This document shows positions 1-9,086 of a stretch of 14,361 bases of DNA, piece after piece. The stretch is from DASZQY01 sp036511595 (GTDB taxonomy: Bacteria; Pseudomonadota; Alphaproteobacteria; Rhizobiales; Kaistiaceae): positions 1-14,361 of the forward strand of contig DATCBY010000070.1 of assembly GCA_036511595.1 (NCBI GenBank). The letters run 5' to 3'. A program made the position numbers and the translations under genes. Under the pieces are notes generated by a model. That model saw only the letters and a program-made list of their open reading frames with translations. It did no database searches and was not told the origin of the DNA. Each line of letters opens with the position of its first letter. The first letter of the stretch is position 1.

Positions 1-25
1 CCCGTCCGGGATTGCCCCGGACAGG
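1..25. repeat. Hairpin at the left edge of the window
   Basis: GTCCGGG (4-10) and CCCGGAC (16-22) form a 7-bp stem around a 5-nt loop. Two further C-G pairs (1-2 with 24-25) lie beyond one mismatch. No T-run follows on either strand. It could be the stem of a terminator for a gene left of the window or part of a dispersed palindromic element. The structure is seen; the role is unknown. Confidence 0.35.
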
Positions 26-346
26 ACGCGCCGTAGTCACCGCTGGCCGGCCCACGCCCCGGAAGCCTGACCACGAGAGGCTTCATAGGCGACCGGCGTT
101 ACCGGCCGGCAAGCTGGGGTGCCTCCTGCCCCCTCCGGTCCCGTTACCGGGTTGAGAACAGGATGCCACTCCACACCCCGTAAGCCGGTCGGATCCGGAA
201 ACGACCCTCGGACGGGCATGGACGCGAGCAGTATCCGCCCGGCCTGGAGACCGGGGATAGATTATTTTGGGTGAGGGGCGCTCGCGAAGCCCAATCCGCT
301 CATCGCCGCGCAGGCGGGGGGCCAGGAAGCAGCCGAGCTTGAAAGA
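26..346. other. Gene-free stretch with several inverted repeats
   Basis: I see no convincing gene here. The minus-strand open frames (60 and 109 codons) lack ribosome binding sites, and the longer one reads straight through the 14-bp hairpin at 347-378, so both look like chance frames in GC-rich DNA. The stretch is rich in short inverted repeats: GAAGCCT/AGGCTTC (62-68 and 78-84) and two copies of GTTACCGG set in GC-rich palindromic contexts (near 98-105 and 132-140). This could be an untranslated leader, a structured RNA or a dispersed repeat remnant. No tRNA T-loop motif and no RNase P, SRP RNA or tmRNA core was recognised. Confidence 0.4.
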
Positions 347-378
347 GAAGGGCCGCCCGGTTGCCCGGGCGGCCCTTC
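347..378 (-). terminator. Perfect 14-bp hairpin, probable intrinsic terminator or attenuator
   Basis: GAAGGGCCGCCCGG (347-360) and CCGGGCGGCCCTTC (365-378) are exact reverse complements around the loop TTGC. Read on the minus strand the stem is followed by TCTTTC, a short U-rich tail. On the plus strand no T-run follows. The hairpin starts about 50 nt after the stop of the small minus-strand ORF at 428-505, so it would end that transcript. It could also act as an attenuator if the transcript continues leftwards. The structure is seen; the terminator role is inferred. Confidence 0.65.
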
Positions 379-427
379 CATTGTCTGCCGCGATCAGCGC
401 GGGCGGGACCAAACCGGTACCATCACA

Positions 428-505
428 CTAAAGGGAGCACGCTCCACAGGTTGCGATGATCCACTCACAGGTCGCCGGCGTCCGCGGCGTGAGACAATGC
501 GACAC
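428..505 (-). CDS. Small Cys-rich ORF (25 aa), microprotein or leader peptide
   Basis: This is a 25-codon frame starting GTG (505-503) and ending TAG (430-428). The product begins MSHCLTPR and ends TCGACSL. Cys falls at residues 4, 13, 20 and 23, Thr at 6, 9, 12 and 19, with one Trp at 15; there is no signal peptide or membrane segment. The main evidence that it is translated is its ribosome binding site: the minus strand reads GAAAGGAGGTGATCCAG just upstream, with AGGAGGT six nucleotides from the GTG. A candidate promoter lies upstream at 541-569 and a strong hairpin (347-378) follows about 50 nt after the stop, so a complete short transcription unit is present, divergent from recF. Function is not recognised. 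The Cys content would suit a metal- or sulfur-responsive leader peptide, or a small Cys-rich protein. Chance is possible but unlikely given the site. Confidence 0.6.
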   Translation of the reverse strand: MSHCLTPRTPATCEWIIATCGACSL

Positions 506-521
506 TGGATCACCTCCTTTC
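505..521 (-). promoter_or_regulatory. Full-length Shine-Dalgarno sequence of the 25-aa ORF
   Basis: The plus strand reads CTGGATCACCTCCTTTC, which matches the 3' tail of alphaproteobacterial 16S rRNA. The minus-strand transcript therefore carries its 17-nt complement. Most ribosome binding sites pair over 4 to 7 nt. The sequence upstream of the match does not continue as 16S rRNA, so this is not an rRNA fragment. It fixes GTG 505 as the start of the small ORF; the last base of the match overlaps the G of that start codon. Confidence 0.65.
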
Positions 522-540
522 GTTCGTTGATGGGACCTCA

Positions 541-569
541 ACTATGCATGCTGATTCGCCGCTTCGCAA
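541..569 (-). promoter_or_regulatory. Candidate promoter for the 25-aa ORF
   Basis: On the minus strand TTGCGA (569-564) and CATAGT (546-541) are separated by 17 nt, each matching the sigma-70 consensus at four of six positions. Transcription from here would give a leader of roughly 30 nt before the small ORF. A CTTC-GCAA-GAAG hairpin (562-573) overlaps the -35 region. The match is moderate and remains a prediction. Confidence 0.35.
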
Positions 570-604
570 GAAGCTGCGACAGGGTGCGGCAATCAGGAAG
601 AAGC

Positions 605-610
605 TATAGT
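605..610 (+). promoter_or_regulatory. Candidate -10 element for recF
   Basis: TATAGT lies nine bases before the recF GTG. If it is a -10 box, transcription would begin at or within a base or two of that GTG, giving a leaderless mRNA. No good -35 sequence is seen 16 to 18 nt upstream, so this is weak. Confidence 0.3.
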
Positions 611-618
611 AAAAACCC

Positions 619-1773
619 GTGCCGAATCCCGCTGCCGCCCGCACTTCCATCGTCGCGCTGAAGCTCACCGGCTTCCGCAACTACGCCTCCCTGTCGCTCC
701 GCCTGGACGGGCGCCCGGTGGTGCTGACCGGACCGAACGGCGCCGGCAAGACCAACCTGCTCGAAGCGGTCTCCTTCCTGTCGCCGGGCCGGGGATTGCG
801 CGGGGCGGCGCTGGACGAGGTGGCGCGACAGGGCGGCGACGGCGCCTTTGCGGTAGCGGCGACGATCGAGAATTCCGCCGGCGCGGTCGATGTCGGCACC
901 GGCGTGGCGCTCGGGCCCGAGGGACCGGAGACGCGCCGCTCGGTGCGCGTCAACCACGCCCCTGCCCGCGCCACCGACGCGTTGCTCGAGCATCTGCGTG
1001 TCGTCTGGCTGACTCCGGCGATGGATGGCCTGTTCACCGGCCCGGCGTCCGACCGGCGCCACTTCCTCGATCGCGCCGTGCTCGCCATCGACCTTAGCCA
1101 TGGCACGCGCGTCAACGCCTTCGAGAAAGCGATGCGCGGCCGCAACAAGCTGCTCATCGAAGGCGGTCCCGATATCAACGGCCAATGGCTCGACGCGATC
1201 GAGACCGAAATGGCGGAGCTAGGCGTCGCCATCGCGGCGGCGCGGCGCGAGTGGGCGAGCCTGATCGCCGGACTGATCGCCGCCGGCGCGAAGGACTCGG
1301 CCTTCCCGTGGGCGGAGATCGCGCTGGAGGGGCTGCTCGAACACGAACTCGACGGCCATCCGGCAAGCGTGGTGGAGGACCTCTACCGCTCCAACCTCGA
1401 GGGCGAACGCCCGGTCGATGCCCGCGCCGGCCGCACGCTCGCCGGACCGCACCGCTCCGACCTCCGCGTCCGCCATGGGCCAAAACAGGCGGCCGCCGAG
1501 ACCTGCTCGACCGGCGAGCAGAAGGCGCTGCTCATCGGCCTGACGCTCGCCGAGGCGCGGCTGGCAACGCAATTATCCGGCGAGACGCCGTTGGTGCTTC
1601 TCGACGAAATCGCCGCGCATCTCGATATCGAGCGGCGGACCGCGCTGTTCGATGCGCTGGCGGCGCTCGGCTGCCAGGCGTTCATGACCGGTACGGACAC
1701 CGATATCTTCGCGCCTCTGGGCGACCGAGCCGAACGGTTTGCCGTCCGCGATGCCCACCTCACGCCGGCATGA
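619..1773 (+). CDS. recF: DNA replication and repair protein RecF
   Basis: RecF is an SMC-like ATPase that binds ssDNA-dsDNA junctions and helps load RecA at gaps through the RecFOR pathway in the cytoplasm. The 384-residue product has Walker A GPNGAGKT (residues 38-45), the family motif LSPGRGLR just after it, RRHFLDRA in the middle, the signature STGEQKALL from residue 297, and Walker B with LVLLDE at 325-330. Length fits the family (about 360 to 385). The start is GTG 619: the frame is closed by TAA at 610 and no good Shine-Dalgarno precedes it, only AGGAAG some 18 nt away. recQ follows 10 nt after the stop, so the two are probably co-transcribed. RecF often sits beside dnaN and gyrB; here dnaN is not in the 600 nt upstream. 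Confidence 0.96.
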   Translation: MPNPAAARTSIVALKLTGFRNYASLSLRLDGRPVVLTGPNGAGKTNLLEAVSFLSPGRGLRGAALDEVARQGGDGAFAVAATIENSAGAVDVGTGVALGPEGPETRRSVRVNHAPARATDALLEHLRVVWLTPAMDGLFTGPASDRRHFLDRAVLAIDLSHGTRVNAFEKAMRGRNKLLIEGGPDINGQWLDAIETEMAELGVAIAAARREWASLIAGLIAAGAKDSAFPWAEIALEGLLEHELDGHPASVVEDLYRSNLEGERPVDARAGRTLAGPHRSDLRVRHGPKQAAAETCSTGEQKALLIGLTLAEARLATQLSGETPLVLLDEIAAHLDIERRTALFDALAALGCQAFMTGTDTDIFAPLGDRAERFAVRDAHLTPA

Positions 1774-1783
1774 GAGAGCGGCG

Positions 1784-3595
1784 ATGACCGGCGACATGCG
1801 GCGGGCGGCCGCGACGCTGAAAAGCGTCTTCGGCTACGACCGCTTCCGCCCGGGCCAGGGCGAGATCGTGGCCGCGGTGCTGGCCGGCAAGGATGTCTTC
1901 GCGGTCATGCCGACCGGCAGCGGCAAGTCGCTCTGCTACCAGTTGCCGGCCGTGCTCGACGGCGGCCTCACCGTCGTCGTCTCGCCGCTGATCGCGCTGA
2001 TGCGCGACCAGGTCGGCCAGATGGCGAGCCTCGGCGTCGAGGCGGCGACCCTCAACTCGCACAACGATCCGGCCGAGACCGAGGCGGCGTGGCGGCGGAT
2101 CGAGGCGGGCACGCTCCGCCTGCTGTTCGTCTCGCCGGAGCGGCTTTCCGTCGATGGCTTCGCGGCGCGGCTGGCGCGGGCCGGGGCGCGGCGGCTGGTG
2201 ATCGACGAGGCGCACTGCGTGTCGCAATGGGGCCACGACTTCCGGCCGGAATATCGCACGCTGGCGCGGGCGCGCGGCGCCTTCGGACCGCTGCCCGTGC
2301 TGGCGCTGACCGCGACCGCCGACGAAGCGACGCGCGCCGATATCGTCGCGCAGCTCTTCGACACGCCACCGCTGACCATCGTTCATTCGTTCGACCGACC
2401 GAACATCGATCTCCGCTTTGCCGTCAAGGACCGGCCGCGGGCGCAGATCGCCGACTTCATCGCGGCGCGCAAGGGCCAGAGCGGCATCGTCTATTCGGCG
2501 GCGCGGGCGCGCACCGAACAGCTTGCGAGCGCGCTCGCGGCCGCCGGTCACCGCTCCCTCCCCTATCACGCCGGCCTCGACCAGTCCGTGCGCTCGGCCA
2601 ACCAGGATGTCTTCCTCAAGGAGGACGGCGTCGTGATGGTCGCCACCGTCGCCTTCGGCATGGGAGTCAACAAACCCGACGTGCGCTTCGTCGTCCATGC
2701 CGACATGCCGGCCGGTATCGAGGCGTATTACCAGGAGATCGGCCGCGCCGGCCGCGACGGGCTGGCGGCGGAAACGCTGACGCTCTATGGCGCCGAGGAC
2801 ATGGCGCTCCGCCGCCGGCAGATCGGCGAGAAGGAAATCTCGCCCGAGCAGCGGCGCGTCGAACTGAAACGGCTGTCGGCGATGACCGACCTCTGCGAAT
2901 CGGCGCTTTGCCGGCGACAGGCGCTGCTCGCCTATTTCGGCGAGGCGAGCGAGCGCTGCGGCACCTGCGACCTCTGCCGCGAGGGCGCCGCCGGCTACGA
3001 CACCACGACCGAGGCGCAGAAGGTGCTGTCGGCGGCGGTGCGCACGGGCGAGCGCTTCGGCGGGGCGCACCTCGCCGACGTTCTCTCCGGCGAGGCGACC
3101 GATACCCTCCGCCGCCACGGCCACGACAGCCTGAAGACGTTCGGCGCCGGCAAGGAGCACAGCAAGCGCCAATGGCAGACGATCGTGCGCCAGCTTCATG
3201 CCGCCGGCGCGCTGGAGGAGGCGAGCAGCGAACACGGCGGCTTCCGCCTCACCGAACGCGGTGTCGCGATCCTGCGCGGACACGAGCCGGTGACGCTACG
3301 CGTGGTCAGCGAAACGCGGACGCCGCGGCGCGAGCGCGGGGTACGGCCGGTCGCCGCCGACCTCGACAAGGCGACCGCCGACCTGTTCGAGCATCTGCGC
3401 TCGGTGCGGCTGGAAATCGCGCGCAAGGAAGGCATCGCCGCCTACATGGTGTTCGCGGACCGGTCGCTCATCGACATGGCGCGGCTGAAACCGCGGACGC
3501 GCGACGACATGAAGCTGGTCCACGGCGTCGGCGAGGCGAAGCTCGCCCGCTACGGCGCGGTGTTCCTGAAGGCGGTCGCGGGATTCGCGGCCTAG
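1784..3595 (+). CDS. recQ: ATP-dependent DNA helicase RecQ
   Basis: RecQ unwinds DNA 3' to 5' in RecFOR-type recombination and in fork repair. The 603-residue product shows the whole bacterial layout: motif 0 FGYDRFRPGQ (16-25), Walker A MPTGSGKS (42-49), DEAH (141-144) followed by the aromatic-rich loop CVSQWGHDFRPEYR, motif III LALTATA (173-179), motif VI QEIGRAGRDG (317-326), zinc-binding Cys376, Cys392, Cys395 and Cys398, a winged-helix RQC region, and a C-terminal HRDC domain (about 530-603). ATG 1784 is preferred because GAGAG lies 7 to 8 nt upstream and it leaves a 10-nt gap after recF. Earlier in-frame starts (TTG 1739, ATG 1751) overlap recF. The TAG stop overlaps that of the convergent permease. 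Confidence 0.96.
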   Translation: MTGDMRRAAATLKSVFGYDRFRPGQGEIVAAVLAGKDVFAVMPTGSGKSLCYQLPAVLDGGLTVVVSPLIALMRDQVGQMASLGVEAATLNSHNDPAETEAAWRRIEAGTLRLLFVSPERLSVDGFAARLARAGARRLVIDEAHCVSQWGHDFRPEYRTLARARGAFGPLPVLALTATADEATRADIVAQLFDTPPLTIVHSFDRPNIDLRFAVKDRPRAQIADFIAARKGQSGIVYSAARARTEQLASALAAAGHRSLPYHAGLDQSVRSANQDVFLKEDGVVMVATVAFGMGVNKPDVRFVVHADMPAGIEAYYQEIGRAGRDGLAAETLTLYGAEDMALRRRQIGEKEISPEQRRVELKRLSAMTDLCESALCRRQALLAYFGEASERCGTCDLCREGAAGYDTTTEAQKVLSAAVRTGERFGGAHLADVLSGEATDTLRRHGHDSLKTFGAGKEHSKRQWQTIVRQLHAAGALEEASSEHGGFRLTERGVAILRGHEPVTLRVVSETRTPRRERGVRPVAADLDKATADLFEHLRSVRLEIARKEGIAAYMVFADRSLIDMARLKPRTRDDMKLVHGVGEAKLARYGAVFLKAVAGFAA

Positions 3596-4353
3596 CTCTT
3601 CAGGCGGTAGCCGGTGCGGAATATCCAGGCGACGAGGGCGAGGCAGATCGCTAGAAACACGAACGTCATGAGGAGGCTGACGCCGACGCTGACATCGGAG
3701 ATGCCGTAGAAGCTCCAGCGGAAGCCGCTGATGAGATAGACGACCGGGTTGAACAGCGTCACCACCTGCCAGAACGGCGGCAGGACGTGGATGGAATAGA
3801 AGCTGCCGCCGAGGAAGGTCAGCGGCGTGATGATGAGCAGCGGCACGATCTGCAGCTTTTCGAAGCCGTCGGCCCAGATGCCGATGATGAAGCCGAACAG
3901 ACTGAAGGTGACCGAGGTCAGCACCATGAACAGCAGCATGAGGGGCCAGTTGTCGACGCGCAGCGGCACGAACAAGCTGGCGGTGGCGAGGATGATAAGG
4001 CCGAGGACGATCGACTTGGTGGCGGCGGCGCCGACGTAGCTCACGACGATCTCGACGTACGAGACCGGCGCCGACAGGATCTCGTAGATCGTGCCGATGA
4101 ACTTCGGGAAGTAAATGCCGATCGAGGCATTGGATATGCTCTGCGTCAGAAGCGAGAGCATGATGAGCCCCGGCACGATGAAGGCGCCGTAGCTGACGCC
4201 GTCGATCTGGGTGATGCGGCTGCCGATGGCGGAGCCGAAGACGACGAAATAGAGCGAGGTGGTGATGACCGGCGCGATGACGCTCTGCATGATGGTGCGG
4301 CCCCAGCGGGCCATCTCGAACAAATAGATCGTGCGAACAGCGGTGAGGTTCAT
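3592..4353 (-). CDS. ABC-2 type transporter permease (YadH-like)
   Basis: This is the inner-membrane subunit of an exporter, paired with the ATPase encoded just upstream. The 253-residue product has about six hydrophobic segments: roughly residues 25-45, 58-85, 100-130, 135-160, 167-188 and 222-245. These are typical of the ABC2_membrane family, including the conserved stretch PLTFLGGSFYSI and FNPVVYLISGFRWSFYG near the C-terminus, seen in YadH and DrrB/NodJ-like permeases. The start ATG 4353 overlaps the ATPase stop as ATGA, which indicates translational coupling. A longer in-frame extension upstream is only the shadow of the ATPase gene. The substrate cannot be told from sequence; drugs, lipids or polysaccharides are all handled by this family. 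Confidence 0.9.
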   Translation of the reverse strand: MNLTAVRTIYLFEMARWGRTIMQSVIAPVITTSLYFVVFGSAIGSRITQIDGVSYGAFIVPGLIMLSLLTQSISNASIGIYFPKFIGTIYEILSAPVSYVEIVVSYVGAAATKSIVLGLIILATASLFVPLRVDNWPLMLLFMVLTSVTFSLFGFIIGIWADGFEKLQIVPLLIITPLTFLGGSFYSIHVLPPFWQVVTLFNPVVYLISGFRWSFYGISDVSVGVSLLMTFVFLAICLALVAWIFRTGYRLKS

Positions 4354-5276
4354 GGCCGGTGACTCACCAGGCTGACGAAAATATCCTCCAGCGACCGCTG
4401 GCTGGTGCTGAGGTCGCGGAAGCGGATGCCGGCATCGCGGAGGGCCGCCAGCAGCGCCGTGATGCCGGTGCGTTCGCTCTTGGTGTCGTAGGTGTAGATC
4501 AGCTCGGTGCCGTCGGGCGACAGCGTCAGCGCATACTCGCCAAGGCCGTCGGGGATGCGTTCGGTCTTTGCCTGCAATTGCAGCCGAAGCTGCTTCTGGC
4601 CCAGCTTCTGCATCAGCGCGGCCTTGTCCTCGACCAGGATGATCTCGCCGTTGCTGATGACGCCGATGCGATCGGCCATCTCCTCGGCTTCCTCGATGTA
4701 GTGGGTGGTGAGGATGATGGTGACGCCGGACTCGCGCAGGCGGCGGACAACCTGCCACATGTCCTTGCGCAGCTCGACATCGACGCCAGCGGTCGGCTCG
4801 TCGAGGAAGAGAACCTTCGGTTCGTGGGCCAGCGCCTTGGCGATGAGCACGCGGCGCTTCATGCCGCCGGAGAGCGTGATGATCTTGGAATCCCTGCGGT
4901 CCCACAGCGACAGGTCGCGCAATACCTTTTCGAGATAGGCGGGGTCGGGCTTCTTGCCGAAGACGCCGCGGCTGAAGTTGATGGTCGTCCACACCGACAC
5001 GAAGGCATCGGTTACCAGCTCCTGCGGCACGAGGCCGATCTCGCTGCGCGCGGCGCGAAAGTCGGTGAGGATGTCGTGGCCGTTGACCGTGACCTTGCCG
5101 GCCGACGGCGTGACGATGCCGCAGATGATGTTGATGAGCGTCGTCTTGCCGGCGCCGTTCGGCCCGAGCAGGCCGAAGATTTCGCCGCCGCGGATTTCGA
5201 GGTTGACGTGTTTCAGGGCCTGGTAGCCGGAAGCGTAGGTCTTGGAGAGATCGGCGACGGAAAGGACGTTCTGCAT
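4350..5276 (-). CDS. ABC transporter ATP-binding protein (YadG-like)
   Basis: This is the nucleotide-binding subunit that powers the permease at 3592-4353. The 308-residue product has Walker A GPNGAGKT (38-45), a Q-loop Gln at 85, signature LSGGMKRR (135-142), Walker B VLFLDE (155-160) and the switch His at 192, followed by a C-terminal regulatory extension of about 100 residues ending in SLEDIFVSLV, as in YadG/CcmA-type exporters. ATG 5276 is taken as the start. GTG 5285, three codons earlier, is also possible, and neither has a clear ribosome binding site. It is the first gene of a two-gene operon and is divergent from gyrB. All catalytic motifs are intact. Confidence 0.92.
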   Translation of the reverse strand: MQNVLSVADLSKTYASGYQALKHVNLEIRGGEIFGLLGPNGAGKTTLINIICGIVTPSAGKVTVNGHDILTDFRAARSEIGLVPQELVTDAFVSVWTTINFSRGVFGKKPDPAYLEKVLRDLSLWDRRDSKIITLSGGMKRRVLIAKALAHEPKVLFLDEPTAGVDVELRKDMWQVVRRLRESGVTIILTTHYIEEAEEMADRIGVISNGEIILVEDKAALMQKLGQKQLRLQLQAKTERIPDGLGEYALTLSPDGTELIYTYDTKSERTGITALLAALRDAGIRFRDLSTSQRSLEDIFVSLVSHRP

Positions 5277-5617
5277 GGGCGGCACGATACCCGATCGGTG
5301 GTTCGGAATTGTCAGGAATAGCAGCCGTCAGAAATGACGGTTCAGGGGCCGCGGGCGAGCTGCCGGGCCGCCGCACTATGCCCCGATTCGACGGTCTGGC
5401 GACAGGTCGGGACGCCGCCTTAAAAACCGGCGGAAATCCGCCATTTATCGAGGGGCAAAAACGACGCCGGATTCGGGCCTAAATTCTTGGAAAAGGGGCG
5501 AAATTCCGCCCCGGCGATGCTATATATGGGGCTGTGATTCTGGGGCCTTCCGGCGCTCTTTGTCTTGCCGTTTTGCCAGCCCCGAATGTCCCTGATTTTG
5601 ACGCTGACGGAACCGGT
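5277..5617. other. Divergent intergenic region between the ABC exporter and gyrB
   Basis: This 341-nt stretch has no convincing gene. The in-frame extension of gyrB upstream of ATG 5618 lacks a ribosome binding site. It contains three short hairpins: CCGTCA-GAAA-TGACGG (5325-5340, GNRA-type loop), GGCGG-AAAT-CCGCC (5429-5442) and GGGGCG-AAATTC-CGCCCC (5495-5512). The last two share the core GAAAT(T)CCGCC. An extended -10 lies at 5518-5526. No DnaA box close to TTATCCACA is seen, so there is no support for an origin here. Confidence 0.5.
5518..5526 (+). promoter_or_regulatory. Extended -10 promoter element for gyrB
   Basis: TGCTATATA fits the extended -10 pattern TGnTATAAT at the key positions and sits about 92 nt before the gyrB start. 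No good -35 is seen at 16 to 18 nt, which extended -10 promoters can tolerate. The GGGGCG/CGCCCC hairpin (5495-5512) covers the space where a -35 would be. Promoter activity is inferred. Confidence 0.45.
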
Positions 5618-8050
<2,433 letters not shown>

Positions 8051-8053
8051 GGT

Positions 8054-8608
8054 CTAGGCAGCTGCCGGCTCGTGGGTCAGCAACACGGAGCCGCTGTCGA
8101 ATGGTCTTGCATCGACCAGCTTCAGACGAAGCCGCGATAGTCCCTGCCGGAAGAGCGGCGTACCGCCGCCGAAAACAATCGGGTTGACCAGCAAGCGATA
8201 CTCCTCGACCAGACTGGCCTCCATGAAGTCGCTTGCGAGGCCGGCGCTGCCGAGGATAATGAGATCCTTGTCGGTCTCACGCTTCAATTGCGAGACGACG
8301 CCAACCAGATCGCCGCGGGCGATCTCGACGACGCCCCAGTCCGCCCTCTGCAAGGTGCGCGAGAAGACGACCTTTCGCGTCGCGGCGAGACGCGCGGCTT
8401 CCGCCGGATCGGCGGCCGGAGACGTCCAGTAGCCGACCATGCCCCCGTATGTGACACGCCCGTAGATCAACACGCCACTCCGCTGCAGCGCCGGCTCGAT
8501 AAAGTAGCGGAAGAGGTCCGGCGTCGGAGCCGGCGCGATCATCTCGCGGTTGGACGCCTCGATATATCCGTCGAGGCTGATGAAGGAAGAGACAACCACC
8601 TTGCCCAT
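8054..8608 (-). CDS. Dihydrofolate reductase / RibD C-terminal family protein
   Basis: The 184-residue product belongs to the RibD_C/DHFR-like fold family, small NAD(P)H-binding reductase-like proteins whose substrates are mostly unknown. Visible family features are the N-terminal strand KVVVSSFISLDGYIEA, GVLIYGRVTYGGMVGYW around residues 45-61, DLIILGSAGLASDF near 115-130 and VNPIVFGGGTPLF near 141-153, the Gly-rich cofactor loop. It is last in a three-gene minus-strand operon after the ArsR and SRPBCC genes. AAGGAG lies 8 nt before ATG 8608, and only 13 nt separate it from the preceding stop. It is probably not folA, being divergent from true folate reductases. Its induction with the SRPBCC protein is inferred from context. 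Confidence 0.9.
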   Translation of the reverse strand: MGKVVVSSFISLDGYIEASNREMIAPAPTPDLFRYFIEPALQRSGVLIYGRVTYGGMVGYWTSPAADPAEAARLAATRKVVFSRTLQRADWGVVEIARGDLVGVVSQLKRETDKDLIILGSAGLASDFMEASLVEEYRLLVNPIVFGGGTPLFRQGLSRLRLKLVDARPFDSGSVLLTHEPAAA

Positions 8609-8621
8609 GATTTCGGCTCCT

Positions 8622-9086
8622 TCAGCCGGCCAGCGAGCGGCCCAGCGCGTCGAGCAGGTCTTTGGTGCCCAGCTCGCGCTGGGGGGCGTTGTCGAGCCCG
8701 TCGAGGTAGGCGCCCTGCTCGGTTACCTTGAGCCTGGTGCCGCCGCCTTCGGCCTTGAACTCGATGGTGGCGACGGAGACGGAGATGCGCTTGCCGTTCA
8801 TCTCCATGTCGTAGGTGTAGACGATGCGTTCGTTCGGAACGATGTCCTGATAGAGCGCGCGGAACGCGATCTTCAGGCCGTCCTTCATCTCGCCGACGCT
8901 GATCTCGCGACCGCCGACGCGGAACTCCATGCCGGCTTCCTTCTGTACCCAGCCCGAGTCCGCCGGCGCCCCGAACCACCTGGCCTTGGCCTGGGGATCG
9001 GAGAAGGCACTAAACACGCGTGCCGGCGCTGCCGGATAGACGCGGTCGAGGACGAAGGTGGCGTGGGTGACGGAGCGAGCAGTCAT
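8622..9086 (-). CDS. SRPBCC family protein, AHSA1-like (START-like domain)
   Basis: The 154-residue product has the single START-like domain of the AHSA1 family. It begins FVLDRVYPAAPARVFSAFSD, then ARWFGAP and an acidic, aromatic-rich sheet region (EMKDGLKIAFRALYQDI, NERIVYTYDM), and ends with TRLKVTEQGAYLDG. Such proteins form a hydrophobic pocket for a small ligand; bacterial members are usually of unknown substrate and are often encoded beside an ArsR-type regulator, as here. ATG 9086 overlaps the ArsR stop as ATGA and is preceded by AAGGGAAG, which settles the start. The longer frame to 9221 is a shadow of the ArsR gene. It is the middle gene of the operon. A toxin-binding or detoxification role would be a guess. 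Confidence 0.91.
   Translation of the reverse strand: MTARSVTHATFVLDRVYPAAPARVFSAFSDPQAKARWFGAPADSGWVQKEAGMEFRVGGREISVGEMKDGLKIAFRALYQDIVPNERIVYTYDMEMNGKRISVSVATIEFKAEGGGTRLKVTEQGAYLDGLDNAPQRELGTKDLLDALGRSLAG

Noticed and set aside
113..256. Possible cobalamin riboswitch (GGTGCC, GCCACT and GCCTGGAGACCGG in order on the plus strand)
   Set aside because: The central conserved blocks (AAAAGGGAA and GGGAAGG) are absent, the last motif has a mismatch, and the gene downstream on that strand is recF.
320..336. SRP RNA-like GGAAGCAGCC segment
   Set aside because: The flanking GGTCAGGTCCGGAA core is missing, so this is a chance match.
83..412. Minus-strand 109-codon frame
   Set aside because: It begins at TTG without a ribosome binding site, runs through the perfect hairpin at 347-378 and has no recognisable domain.
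505..521. 3' end of a 16S rRNA gene on the plus strand
   Set aside because: Only 17 nt match; the preceding bases do not continue as 16S (no GTAGCCGTAGGGGAACC). It is better read as a Shine-Dalgarno sequence on the other strand.
5286..5617. Replication origin next to gyrB
   Set aside because: No DnaA box close to TTATCCACA and no AT-rich unwinding region; the region is a short divergent promoter gap.
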